Source: Myxococcales bacterium
Lineage (GTDB): Bacteria > Myxococcota_A > Polyangia > Palsa-1104
Assembly (NCBI GenBank): GCA_023248835.1
Contig: JAHFDU010000075.1
Location: forward strand, 1,557-13,306
DNA length: 11,750 bases
Direction of reading: 5' to 3'
The position numbers and the translations under genes were made by a program. The notes below the pieces were generated by a model that was not told where the DNA came from, did no database searches, and saw only the letters and a list, made by a program, of their open reading frames with translations. Shown here one piece after another: positions 1 to 6,841 of the stretch (its first letter is position 1; each line of letters starts with the position of its first letter).

Positions 1-882
1 AAAGGTTCTCGCGCGGCAGTCGCGACCATTGAAGACGCCCGACACCACCTCGACGAATGGGTGCACAAGATTGACGTTGATATGGATCGCGGCAAGAGCA
101 CGTTTACAGAGACGGATCTGATTCGACTCAAACTTTCGCTCGAAACTGCCGCATTGTTGCTGCTCGATATGCGCCGCAACGAAGAGGTGGCGCTGGCGGC
201 GGTGCGCACTTTAACCAGCGACAGCGACGCCGATGTCGACAGTGAAGAGATTGAAGCGGCCGAGTTGGCGCTGCAGCCGGTCTCCTATTATGAGGACGGG
301 GCGCGGCTCCATCGGCCCGAGGCGCGCATGCTCAGCGCTGCCAAGAGCGCAGCTTCGGCCTATCGATCGCTGCGTCTGGCCGAGCTGTTGCCCGACTTTG
401 CGCTGCTCGGGTCATTCGCCTACGGTTACGCGCAGAGTGTCGACGACCCGGTCAACGCATTCATGAATCATCCCAATACGCTGAGCCTCGGGCTCTATTT
501 GGCGATCAGGCAGCCACTCGATTTTGGGCCGCGCCTCGGCAGACTTGCCGAAGCCCGCGCCCAGGAGCGAATGCTCGACGCCAAGCGACGCGAAGCGCTG
601 GGCGGTATTGCGCTGGAGATCGATCGCGCCTATGCCGCGACCAAAGAGGCGCAGCGCCGCAGCGAACGCACCCAACATGGCGAAAAATTGGCGCTCGGCT
701 GGTTTCGCTCGGTCGACGACAACATGAAGCTCGGCATCGGCGACTCGCGCGATCTGGCGGATGCGGCGCGCAACTATTTCGAATTGCGGCTGCGCCATTT
801 GCAATCCATCATTGATTTCAACATCGCGGTGGCTGAGCTTAGACGCGCTTCCGGCGTCGAGTTCTCCACCCGCACCAATTAG
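1..882 (+). CDS. TolC-family outer membrane efflux protein, 3' part (5' end outside window)
   Basis: The frame is open from the first base to a TAG at 880-882, so 293 residues of C-terminal sequence are visible and the true start lies upstream. The GTG at 61 is only an internal valine codon. The visible part is rich in long amphipathic helices with Ala, Leu, Arg and Glu. A middle segment rich in Gly, Leu and Tyr (around GSFAYGYAQ and LGLYLAIRQPLDFGPRL) resembles the beta-barrel insertion between the two helical repeats of TolC-type proteins. The closing helix (GIGDSRDLADAARNYFELRL) matches the usual last coiled-coil helix of the outer membrane efflux protein family. Such proteins form trimeric outer membrane channels fed by an inner membrane transporter. 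The MlaC-type gene 7 bases downstream suggests one operon for lipid or hydrophobic compound transport. The family call rests on sequence style rather than an invariant motif, so it is likely but not certain. Confidence 0.78.
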   Translation, partial: KGSRAAVATIEDARHHLDEWVHKIDVDMDRGKSTFTETDLIRLKLSLETAALLLLDMRRNEEVALAAVRTLTSDSDADVDSEEIEAAELALQPVSYYEDGARLHRPEARMLSAAKSAASAYRSLRLAELLPDFALLGSFAYGYAQSVDDPVNAFMNHPNTLSLGLYLAIRQPLDFGPRLGRLAEARAQERMLDAKRREALGGIALEIDRAYAATKEAQRRSERTQHGEKLALGWFRSVDDNMKLGIGDSRDLADAARNYFELRLRHLQSIIDFNIAVAELRRASGVEFSTRTN

Positions 883-889
883 GAGACTC

Positions 890-1486
890 ATGAGCGCTGT
901 AGTTTGTGTGTGTTTGCTTTTGAGCACGACGCCGGCGTTGGCAGGGGTCGGGCCGATGGATCTACTCAAGCAGCGCAACAACGAAGTCGAGCATCTGCTC
1001 AAACAGAAAGTGGCGCCCGCAACGGCTGAAGAGCGCAAGCAAAAGAACGCGCTCAAGACGCTCGCCGCCACGCTGCTCAACTATCAGGAGCTGGGGAAGC
1101 GCGCGCTCGCACAACATTGGGAAAAACTGTCGAACAAACAGCATGACGACTTTATCCGGACGTTCCGCGAGCTACTCGAGCGCAACTATTTGCGACAGAT
1201 GGGCGGCTCGGTGAACTACTCGATCAAATACCTCGACGAAAAAATCGAAGCCAACGAAGCCACGGTAACCACAGAGATGCGAGTGAAAACCGCAGGCAAG
1301 CCAACCGACGCCGACGTGGTGTACAAGCTCAGCCGCGTCGGTGCCAAATGGATGGTGTATGACATCATCACCGACGAAGTGAGCCTGCTGCGCAACTACC
1401 GCTCGCAGTTTCACAAGATCATCGCTGAAAAATCGTTCGATGAACTGATCAAGAAAATGAGGGCCAAGTTGGCCGAAACCGATTAA
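890..1486 (+). CDS. mlaC: MlaC/Ttg2D-family periplasmic phospholipid-binding protein
   Basis: This is a 198-residue protein starting at ATG 890, chosen because AGGAG at 881-885 stands 4 bases ahead of it and because it begins a clear signal peptide. Residues 1-18 (MSAVVCVCLLLSTTPALA) end in an ALA signal peptidase I site. The mature protein has the MlaC core LNYQELGKRALAQHW at about 63-77, then SNKQHDDFIRTFRELLERNY, an antiparallel beta section, and the closing WMVYDIITDEVSLLRNYRSQF at about 154-174. MlaC proteins carry phospholipids through the periplasm between the MlaFEDB ABC transporter and the outer membrane, preserving outer membrane asymmetry; older annotations call them toluene tolerance Ttg2D. 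Length is normal for the family. The preceding gene ends 7 bases upstream, so the pair is probably cotranscribed, with the transporter genes expected further upstream. The symbol follows the family; which lipid or hopanoid-like substrate it carries is unknown. Confidence 0.9.
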   Translation: MSAVVCVCLLLSTTPALAGVGPMDLLKQRNNEVEHLLKQKVAPATAEERKQKNALKTLAATLLNYQELGKRALAQHWEKLSNKQHDDFIRTFRELLERNYLRQMGGSVNYSIKYLDEKIEANEATVTTEMRVKTAGKPTDADVVYKLSRVGAKWMVYDIITDEVSLLRNYRSQFHKIIAEKSFDELIKKMRAKLAETD

Positions 1487-1524
1487 CGTGTCGGCATGCG
1501 CCGGCAGGGCAATCGCATCTTACG

Positions 1525-1585
1525 TCCTGAGCCTGTCGAAGGACTTGTGCTGGTGCCCTTCGACTTCGCTGCGCTTCGCTCAGGG
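1525..1585. repeat. Palindromic REP-like repeat (CCTGAGC...GTCGAAGG type)
   Basis: Two arms face each other. CCTGAGC (1526-1532) pairs with GCTCAGG (1578-1584), and GTCGAAGG (1535-1542) pairs with CCTTCGAC (1557-1564), leaving a 14-base loop and an asymmetric internal loop of 2 versus 13 bases. The same two half-motifs recur in many environmental bacterial genomes as short dispersed palindromes (recalled, not searched). It lies in the 111-base spacer between the MlaC gene and the protease-like gene. Its transcript could fold and might act as a weak terminator or mRNA-stabilising structure, but no U-tract follows. The GGTGAG directly after the right arm is the best ribosome-binding site for the next gene. 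Confidence 0.7.
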
Positions 1586-1597
1586 TGAGCGGTTTTG

Positions 1598-2953
1598 ATG
1601 CGTACGCCGTGTATGCGCCGCCGCGCTTGGATGACATGGACGTGGCTGCTGCTCAACTGTAAAGGCCCAACCATCACCTCCCTGCCGTTCCCGATCAGCG
1701 TCAAGACGGACGGCGATGTGATTATGGCGCAAGCGGCGACGCGCGATCAAGCGAGTCGCTTTGCGCTACTGGTCGACACCGGCACCCCGATCACCGCATA
1801 TACTTCCGCCTCTGATCCGAGCTCTGTCGCGAACGTAACTACCCGCCTTGATCTCTATTCTAGCGACGCCGATGGCATCGCTAGGCAACGAGTGACGTTT
1901 GACGGAGTGTCGATCTTCACCGCTCCGTTAGGAAAGATTGCTTACACCGATGCCTCCCCGGTTGACATTGACGTGAAGGGGATTTTTGGCGGCGATCTAT
2001 TGCGCAACTTTATCGTGCGTCTTGACTACAAGTCGCCCGCGACTTCGACCATCACACTCGCCACCAATCAGTGGACCTGCGCCTGTCAACTTGGCGAAGA
2101 GGGACACGCGGTGTTTCCTTTTTCTCTCCTCGGCGGTCAGCAGACCTTGGTGCTCAGTGGTGATCTATTTCTCTATCCGCCAACGCGAGTCTATGTCGAC
2201 GCCTGCCTCGAACCCACCATCAATCCCTTACCCGATGCGCCCTGCGTCAGCGATGACAGCGGCACGCGAGACTCCAGATATCGAACGGCCGGAGTCGACG
2301 TTCGATTACTCGTCGCCACCGGGTTCCCCGGTTTGGCGCTTGGGCAAAATGTCTATTCTCGCTTGCTGCACGATCCGCCAACGGAGCACCGGCGCCTGAT
2401 TCTGCCCGACAACAAAGACGGCCCCGGGCTCGACTACGCCATCGGGTCGCTCGGCACCGCCACCACTTCCGCATTGGCGCTGGTGTCGCGTGAACTGGTA
2501 CTTGGCCCGTGCGCCGAATTGGCGCGGAGCCGTCGCCTGCGCCGCATCGACAGCACGCAAAAACGATCGGACAGCGTCAGCGTACGCGACACCAAGTCGT
2601 GCCTGACCAAGCAGGCGTGCGAGCAAACGCTGGCTGGCTGTAACGACCGCGGCGCGAATGCAGCGGCGATTGTCGAGCTGCAACAGGCGCCTGAGATTTG
2701 GGTGGTCGAGGACACCGTGCCGCTCTTGCAACGTATCAACGCCGACATTCAGCCTGGACAAGCCACGATCGAGGGGATCATCGGAGGTAAGTTGCTCAAG
2801 CAGCTTGCGCTCACCATCGACTATCCCAACCAGCGGGTGAGTGTTGACTGCTGTCCCAATCAGGACAACAGGGTCCACTGCGACACCCTGCCCGGGTGTT
2901 ACCCACGCTTCATCCCGGGGCAGACTGACTGCGACGGCTGCAGCAAGAAGTAA
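1598..2953 (+). CDS. Secreted two-lobe retropepsin-like aspartyl protease homolog, second lobe lacks catalytic Asp
   Basis: This is a 451-residue protein if started at ATG 1598, behind GGTGAG at 1584-1589; ATG 1613 is an alternative. The N-terminus (RRRAWMTWTWLLLNC) looks like a short, atypical export signal. The Cys at about residue 21 could be a lipidation site, but LLNC is a poor lipobox. Lobe 1 has the catalytic-type motif FALLVDTGTPITAY (Asp at about 60) and closes with GIFGGDLLRNFIVRLDY at about 129-145, the usual C-terminal signature of retropepsin-like domains. Lobe 2 repeats the plan: VRLLVATGFPGLALG at about 236-249 and IEGIIGGKLLKQLALTIDY at about 392-410, with Ala in place of the catalytic Asp. 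About eighteen cysteines, many in pairs or at the C-terminus, suggest disulfides in an exported protein. It might work as a homodimer through lobe 1, or be a non-proteolytic binding protein. It sits alone between an envelope operon and the glycolytic operon, and its stop codon touches a MITE-like insertion. Substrate and role are unknown. Confidence 0.7.
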   Translation: MRTPCMRRRAWMTWTWLLLNCKGPTITSLPFPISVKTDGDVIMAQAATRDQASRFALLVDTGTPITAYTSASDPSSVANVTTRLDLYSSDADGIARQRVTFDGVSIFTAPLGKIAYTDASPVDIDVKGIFGGDLLRNFIVRLDYKSPATSTITLATNQWTCACQLGEEGHAVFPFSLLGGQQTLVLSGDLFLYPPTRVYVDACLEPTINPLPDAPCVSDDSGTRDSRYRTAGVDVRLLVATGFPGLALGQNVYSRLLHDPPTEHRRLILPDNKDGPGLDYAIGSLGTATTSALALVSRELVLGPCAELARSRRLRRIDSTQKRSDSVSVRDTKSCLTKQACEQTLAGCNDRGANAAAIVELQQAPEIWVVEDTVPLLQRINADIQPGQATIEGIIGGKLLKQLALTIDYPNQRVSVDCCPNQDNRVHCDTLPGCYPRFIPGQTDCDGCSKK

Positions 2954-2961
2954 CCACTTGC
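2953..2961. repeat. 9-bp direct repeat, left copy (putative target-site duplication)
   Basis: ACCACTTGC here is identical to 3172-3180. Its first base is the last base of the preceding TAA stop codon, so the insertion would have left the protease-like reading frame intact. Confidence 0.7.
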
Positions 2962-3171
2962 CTGAGAGTCCGCTAGTTTTGCCGTGGGCGTGGGCGTAGG
3001 CGTGGGCGAATCAGCGACGGAAAGCTGCCAGAGACTGTAGGAAATACCGCAGGGTGTTTTGCAGATGCGGCGATGCGTTCCGAGTCGCAATGTGAAGGTA
3101 GCGCCACCGTCGGTAGAGAGCGCGGATTTTCGTTTCACGCCGACGCCCACGCCCACGAAACCGATCCTCAG
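2962..3171. mobile_element. MITE-like non-autonomous element with inverted ends
   Basis: This 210-bp block sits exactly between two perfect copies of ACCACTTGC. It begins CTGAG and ends CTCAG. Further in, a GTGGGC-repeat block at 2984-3004 is the reverse complement of 3136-3156 with one mismatch over 21 bases. The imperfect inverted ends together span roughly 50 bases each, with a unique middle of about 130 bases. There is no transposase-sized reading frame, so movement would depend on an enzyme encoded elsewhere. Terminal inverted repeats plus a fixed-length direct repeat is the hallmark of a transposed miniature element, and 9-bp duplications are known for families such as IS1, IS4 and IS5-like relatives. 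The exact family cannot be named. It separates the protease-like gene from the gapA promoter. An alternative is that it is a hairpin-rich intergenic repeat with chance flanks, but the exact abutment of all parts makes that less likely. Confidence 0.68.
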
Positions 3172-3180
3172 ACCACTTGC
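3172..3180. repeat. 9-bp direct repeat, right copy (putative target-site duplication)
   Basis: This is a second perfect copy of ACCACTTGC, immediately after the CTCAG end of the inserted block and 3 bases before the gapA -35 box. Confidence 0.7.
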
Positions 3181-3183
3181 GAG

Positions 3184-3212
3184 TTGACGCGGCCTAGACG
3201 GAGCACTATGGT
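3184..3212 (+). promoter_or_regulatory. Sigma70-type promoter of the gapA-pgk-tpiA-secG operon
   Basis: TTGACG (3184-3189) and TATGGT (3207-3212) are separated by 17 bases, the optimal spacing. Transcription would start near 3219, leaving a short leader that holds the ribosome-binding site GGAGGAG (3223-3229), 4 bases before the gapA ATG. No operator or riboswitch-like structure is evident between promoter and gene. Confidence 0.65.
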
Positions 3213-3233
3213 TTTGCCCCTCGGAGGAGCGAA

Positions 3234-4250
3234 ATGGCAATTCGTGTGGGTATTAACGGATTTGGTCGCATCGGCCGCTCGTTTGTACGCGCCTGGCAGA
3301 AAGCCGGGTACGAAAAGGAGATCGAAATCGTTGCGGTCAACGATCTGACCGACAGCGCGACGCTCGCTCACCTCACGGCGCACGACTCGGTGCACGGCCG
3401 TTATCCGGGCGAAGTCAAGAACGTCGACGGCAATCTTTCGGTGGATGGCCGTTTGATCCGGGTGCTCGCAGAAAAAGATCCAGCAAAAATTTCCTGGGCC
3501 GCACACAAAGTCGACGTCGTGATCGAATCAACCGGTCGTTTTACCGAGGGCGAAAAAGCCAAAGCCCATTTTTCTGGTGGCGTGAAGAAAGTGCTGATCA
3601 GTGCGCCGGCCAAAGGCCAGGACGTCACCCTCGCGGTGGGCATCAACTTAGAAATTTATGATGCGAAGAAGCACCACGTCATTTCCAACGCCTCCTGCAC
3701 CACCAATTGCCTGGCTCCAGTCGCCAAAGTTCTGCACGAATCGTTTGGCATTCTCAATGGTCTGATGACCACGGTGCATTCTTACACCAACGATCAGCAA
3801 ATCCTCGACTTGCCGCACAAAGATCTGCGCCGTGCGCGCGCGGCAGCGATGTCGCAAATTCCGACCACGACGGGTGCGGCCAAAGCGCTGTCCGAAGTAT
3901 TGCCGGCGCTCAAGGGCAAGCTCGACGGTTTTGCAGTGCGCGTGCCGACGTCGAATGTTTCGATGGTCGACTTCACCGCGCGGCTGGAAAAGCCAGCGAC
4001 CCGCGATGCCATCAACGACGCTTTCCGAAAAGCCGCCAAGCATCCCGCCTACATGAACGTGCTCGCGATCTGTGAGGAGCCGCTGGTGTCGATCGATTTT
4101 AACGGCGATGCTCACTCCTCCACCGTCGACGCGCTGTCGACACTGGTGATCGGCGATTTGGCCAAAGTGGTGGCCTGGTATGACAACGAGAGCGGCTATG
4201 CGACGCGCCTGTACGAACTCGCCCGGTTCGTCGGCCAAAAGGGCCTGTAA
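3234..4250 (+). CDS. gapA: Glyceraldehyde-3-phosphate dehydrogenase, NAD-type
   Basis: This 338-residue protein starts at ATG 3234 behind a strong GGAGGAG. It oxidises and phosphorylates glyceraldehyde 3-phosphate to 1,3-bisphosphoglycerate in the cytosol. The N-terminal Rossmann motif INGFGRIGR occupies about residues 7-15. The catalytic Cys is C155 in SNASCTTNCLAP, with its partner His182 in TTVHSYTNDQ. The coupling segment DLPHKDLRRARAAA follows at about 192-205 and the C-terminal domain ends with AWYDNESGYATRL. VNDLTD after the second beta strand and LP at 193-194 are the pattern of NAD-preferring enzymes, which argues for a glycolytic rather than a purely NADPH-linked role. Length is normal and no key residue is missing. 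It is the first gene of the operon; pgk starts 3 bases after its stop. Confidence 0.97.
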   Translation: MAIRVGINGFGRIGRSFVRAWQKAGYEKEIEIVAVNDLTDSATLAHLTAHDSVHGRYPGEVKNVDGNLSVDGRLIRVLAEKDPAKISWAAHKVDVVIESTGRFTEGEKAKAHFSGGVKKVLISAPAKGQDVTLAVGINLEIYDAKKHHVISNASCTTNCLAPVAKVLHESFGILNGLMTTVHSYTNDQQILDLPHKDLRRARAAAMSQIPTTTGAAKALSEVLPALKGKLDGFAVRVPTSNVSMVDFTARLEKPATRDAINDAFRKAAKHPAYMNVLAICEEPLVSIDFNGDAHSSTVDALSTLVIGDLAKVVAWYDNESGYATRLYELARFVGQKGL

Positions 4251-4253
4251 TCA

Positions 4254-5444
4254 ATGGCGTTGCGCTGCATTTCCGATCTGCCCGACAGCGATCTGGCCGG
4301 GAAACGGGTCTTTGTTCGCGCCGATCTGAACGTGCCGCTGACGCCAGCGCGCGGTGTCGCCGAGGACAATCGCATCGTCGCCTCGGTGCCAACGATCGAA
4401 TACGCGCTCAAGCGCGGCGCCAAGGTGATCGTCGCTTCCCATCTCGGCCGCCCTGACGGCGTAACCCCGGCGCTGTCGCTCGAACCGGTCGGAGCGCGAC
4501 TGGCGGAATTGCTCGGCCGCGAAGTCATGCTCACCGATGAAGCGATCGGGGATGGCGCGCGAAAAGTGGTCGCTGACATGCGGCCGGGCGACGTTGTGCT
4601 ACTCGAGAATTTGCGATTTTTTGCCGGTGAAGAAGCCAACGACGAGGGTTTTTCGCGCCAGCTCGGCGCTTACGCTGAGGTCTACGTCAACGACGCGTTT
4701 GGCTGCGCCCATCGTGCGCACGCCTCCACCGTCGGTATGCTGCCCCACGTGCCGCTGCGCGTCTGCGGCCTCTTGTTAAAACGCGAAATCGAATTTCTCA
4801 CTCGCTTGCTAGGCCAGGTCGCGCACCCGTATTGGGCGGTGATCGGCGGCGCCAAGGTGAGCGACAAGATCGGAGTACTCGACAATCTGCTGTCGCGGGT
4901 CGACGGTTTTGTCATCGGCGGGGCGATGGCCAACACTTTTTTGAAAGCCCGCGGCATCGCTGTCGGCAGTTCGCGCGTCGAAGAGAACAAACTTCACTTG
5001 GCACGCGAATTCTTGCAACGCGCCCAAGAGCGAAAGATCGAAATTCTCTTACCCGTCGATGCCGTCACGGCTCCGGGGCTTGACGCTGCCAGCACCGGTG
5101 TCCACAAACTGAGTGACATTCCGGCAGGCGAGATGGCGCTCGACATCGGGCCCGAGACCACGGCCGGATTTGTCGATCGCATCACACGCGCGAAAACCGT
5201 ATTTTGGAATGGCCCGATGGGCGTATTCGAAAAACCGCAGTTTGCCGACGGGACTTTGGCAATCGCGCGCGCCATCGCGAGCATCTCGGGTTTGACCATT
5301 GTCGGCGGTGGCGATTCTGCCGCCGCAGTTCACGTCGCCGGCGTTGCTAAAAAAATCTCCCACATTTCCACTGGCGGCGGCGCGTCACTCGAATTCATCG
5401 AAGGCAGAACGCTACCTGGCATCGCGGCTTTAGAGAAAGTATGA
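4254..5444 (+). CDS. pgk: Phosphoglycerate kinase
   Basis: This 396-residue monomeric kinase transfers phosphate between 1,3-bisphosphoglycerate and ADP, using the product of the preceding gene. Visible signatures in order are RADLNVP (22-28), the substrate loop SHLGRP (62-67), ENLRF (118-122), NDAFGCAHRAH (146-156), GGAKVSDKI (198-206), WNGPMGVFE (318-326), the nucleotide-phosphate loop GGGDSAAAV (351-359) and STGGGASLEF (372-381). Length is standard for the bacterial enzyme and all usual motifs are intact. The ATG at 4254 lies 3 bases after the gapA stop, without a strong ribosome-binding site of its own, so translation is probably coupled. Its stop overlaps the tpiA start in an ATGA. Confidence 0.97.
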   Translation: MALRCISDLPDSDLAGKRVFVRADLNVPLTPARGVAEDNRIVASVPTIEYALKRGAKVIVASHLGRPDGVTPALSLEPVGARLAELLGREVMLTDEAIGDGARKVVADMRPGDVVLLENLRFFAGEEANDEGFSRQLGAYAEVYVNDAFGCAHRAHASTVGMLPHVPLRVCGLLLKREIEFLTRLLGQVAHPYWAVIGGAKVSDKIGVLDNLLSRVDGFVIGGAMANTFLKARGIAVGSSRVEENKLHLAREFLQRAQERKIEILLPVDAVTAPGLDAASTGVHKLSDIPAGEMALDIGPETTAGFVDRITRAKTVFWNGPMGVFEKPQFADGTLAIARAIASISGLTIVGGGDSAAAVHVAGVAKKISHISTGGGASLEFIEGRTLPGIAALEKV

Positions 5445-6199
5445 CACGCGTTCCATTTATTTGCGGCAACTGGAAGCTGCACAAGAATGTCGCCGAGAGC
5501 GTCGAGCTCGCCACCGCGATCAAGAACGCTGTCGGACCGATACGCGATGTCGAAGTGACGATCGCACCGGTGTTCACTGCTCTGTATGCGGTGGGCAAGC
5601 GGCTCGAAGGATCGTCCGTCGCACTTGCCGCACAGGACTGTTTTTGGAAATCAGACGGCGCGTACACCGGAGAAGTATCGGCGGAGCTTTTAAGAGATGT
5701 CGGCTGCAGCTACGTCATCGTCGGCCATTCGGAGCGGCGCCAATTTTTTGGGGAGCTCGATGCCGCCGTCAACCTAAAGGCCAAAGCTGCACTGGCGGCT
5801 GGTCTGCGCCCGATTGTCTGCGTCGGCGAAAGCGAACGCGAGCGGGACGCCGGCGAAACATTTGGCCGCATCAGCGCCCAGCTCGAAGGCAGTCTCGAGG
5901 GGTTCGGCCAAGAGGCGGCCGCCAAATTGGTCATCGCCTACGAACCGATCTGGGCGATCGGAACCGGGCGCACCGCGACCCCCGGGCAAGCCGAAGAGGT
6001 ACACGCTTTTGTCCGCGACCGATTGAAAAAACAATTTTCTGCGGCTGGCGATTCGATTCGGATTGCGTACGGCGGCAGCGTCAAGCCCGACAATGCGCGC
6101 CTGCTACTCGAGCAGCCGAACATTGACGGTGCGCTGGTCGGTGGCGCGTCGCTAAAAGCGGATGACTTTCTAGGAATTGTAAAGTATAGAAGCGGCTGA
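5441..6199 (+). CDS. tpiA: Triosephosphate isomerase
   Basis: This 252-residue TIM barrel interconverts dihydroxyacetone phosphate and glyceraldehyde 3-phosphate, supplying gapA's substrate. The active site is complete: Asn10 and Lys12 in CGNWKLHKN, the electrophile His96 in VIVGHSERRQFFGE, and the base Glu168 in AYEPIWAIGTG, followed by the flexible loop 6 region GTGRTAT. The phosphate-binding YGGSVKPDNA and GALVGGASLK occur near the C-terminus. Its ATG overlaps the pgk stop (ATGA), indicating translational coupling, and secG starts 1 base after its stop. Confidence 0.97.
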   Translation: MTRVPFICGNWKLHKNVAESVELATAIKNAVGPIRDVEVTIAPVFTALYAVGKRLEGSSVALAAQDCFWKSDGAYTGEVSAELLRDVGCSYVIVGHSERRQFFGELDAAVNLKAKAALAAGLRPIVCVGESERERDAGETFGRISAQLEGSLEGFGQEAAAKLVIAYEPIWAIGTGRTATPGQAEEVHAFVRDRLKKQFSAAGDSIRIAYGGSVKPDNARLLLEQPNIDGALVGGASLKADDFLGIVKYRSG

Positions 6200-6200
6200 C

Positions 6201-6725
6201 ATGTGGACACTAATTACCATTCTTCACGTCATGGCGTGCTTGTTCCTGATTCTCGTCGTCCTGCTGCAGGCGGGCAAAGGCGGCGGCATGGGAGTCACGA
6301 TGGGCGCTGGCACCAGCGCCGCGGTGTTCGGCGGTCGTGGCGCCGGATCGTTTTTGGAAAAACTCACTGCGGGAACCGCGATGGTTTTTATGGTGACCTC
6401 TATGTCGCTGGCGTGGAATTCCAGCCGGGTCGACTCGGCCCGGTTGCGCCGCGAAGCTGACGCGGCTCAAAAATTGGCTGCCGAAAAAGCCAAAACGACC
6501 GCGCTTCCTCCAGGGTTGCCGCCAGGAATTCCGGGCATGCCGCAGGTGCCCGGATTGACACAGCCTGGAATGCCTCCGATACCAGGAGCGCTTCCGAATC
6601 CACTCTTGCCGACCGTGCCAACGCCCGGCGGCGGCCTGCAATTAACGCCCCCAGGGGCGTCCGGCAGGATGAAATTGCAACTCCCGCCAAACGGCATACC
6701 GACGGTGCCCGCTCCCCATCCCTAA
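6201..6725 (+). CDS. secG: Preprotein translocase subunit SecG with long Pro/Gly-rich tail
   Basis: This 174-residue membrane protein is the small subunit of the SecYEG channel. A first membrane helix (about residues 2-23, TLITILHVMACLFLILVVLL) runs into the SecG hallmark LLQAGKGGGMG (21-31), then the Gly/Ala-rich segment FGGRGAGSFLEKLT (43-56) and a second membrane helix at about 57-72. Typical SecG is about 75-115 residues. Here a charged stretch (about 78-99) is followed by about 75 residues rich in Pro and Gly with repeated PG dipeptides (101-174), probably disordered. The start at 6201 is 1 base after the tpiA stop. Placement after tpiA is a common bacterial arrangement and supports the call. 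No clear terminator follows in the 116 bases before the next gene. Confidence 0.93.
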   Translation: MWTLITILHVMACLFLILVVLLQAGKGGGMGVTMGAGTSAAVFGGRGAGSFLEKLTAGTAMVFMVTSMSLAWNSSRVDSARLRREADAAQKLAAEKAKTTALPPGLPPGIPGMPQVPGLTQPGMPPIPGALPNPLLPTVPTPGGGLQLTPPGASGRMKLQLPPNGIPTVPAPHP

Positions 6726-6841
6726 GTACCGGCCCCCATAAGTTCGTCGGCAAACGTCAAACGAGCGGTTAGTGAGCATCCCAAAATTTGAATAGCGTGC
6801 TGGCATCGTGCGTTCAATCAAGTTCTGATAACATTTTGCAC

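Noticed and set aside
412..1080. Minus-strand frame of 222 codons across the TolC and MlaC genes
   Set aside because: It overlaps two well-supported plus-strand genes, is low in recognisable motifs, and is the kind of antisense frame expected in GC-rich DNA.
2899..3240. Minus-strand frame of 113 codons with a TPTPTPT stretch
   Set aside because: Its repetitive segments (SPTPTPTPTAK and VGVGVGV) are just the two GTGGGC-rich inverted arms of the inserted element read as protein. It also runs into the protease-like gene and over the gapA promoter, and has no convincing ribosome-binding site.
6726..6841. Possible promoter or terminator between secG and the MEMO gene
   Set aside because: TTGAAT at 6788 and a GATAAC/TAACAT near 6827-6834 look like promoter boxes, but no pair has acceptable spacing. 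No stable hairpin with a T-tract was found after secG.
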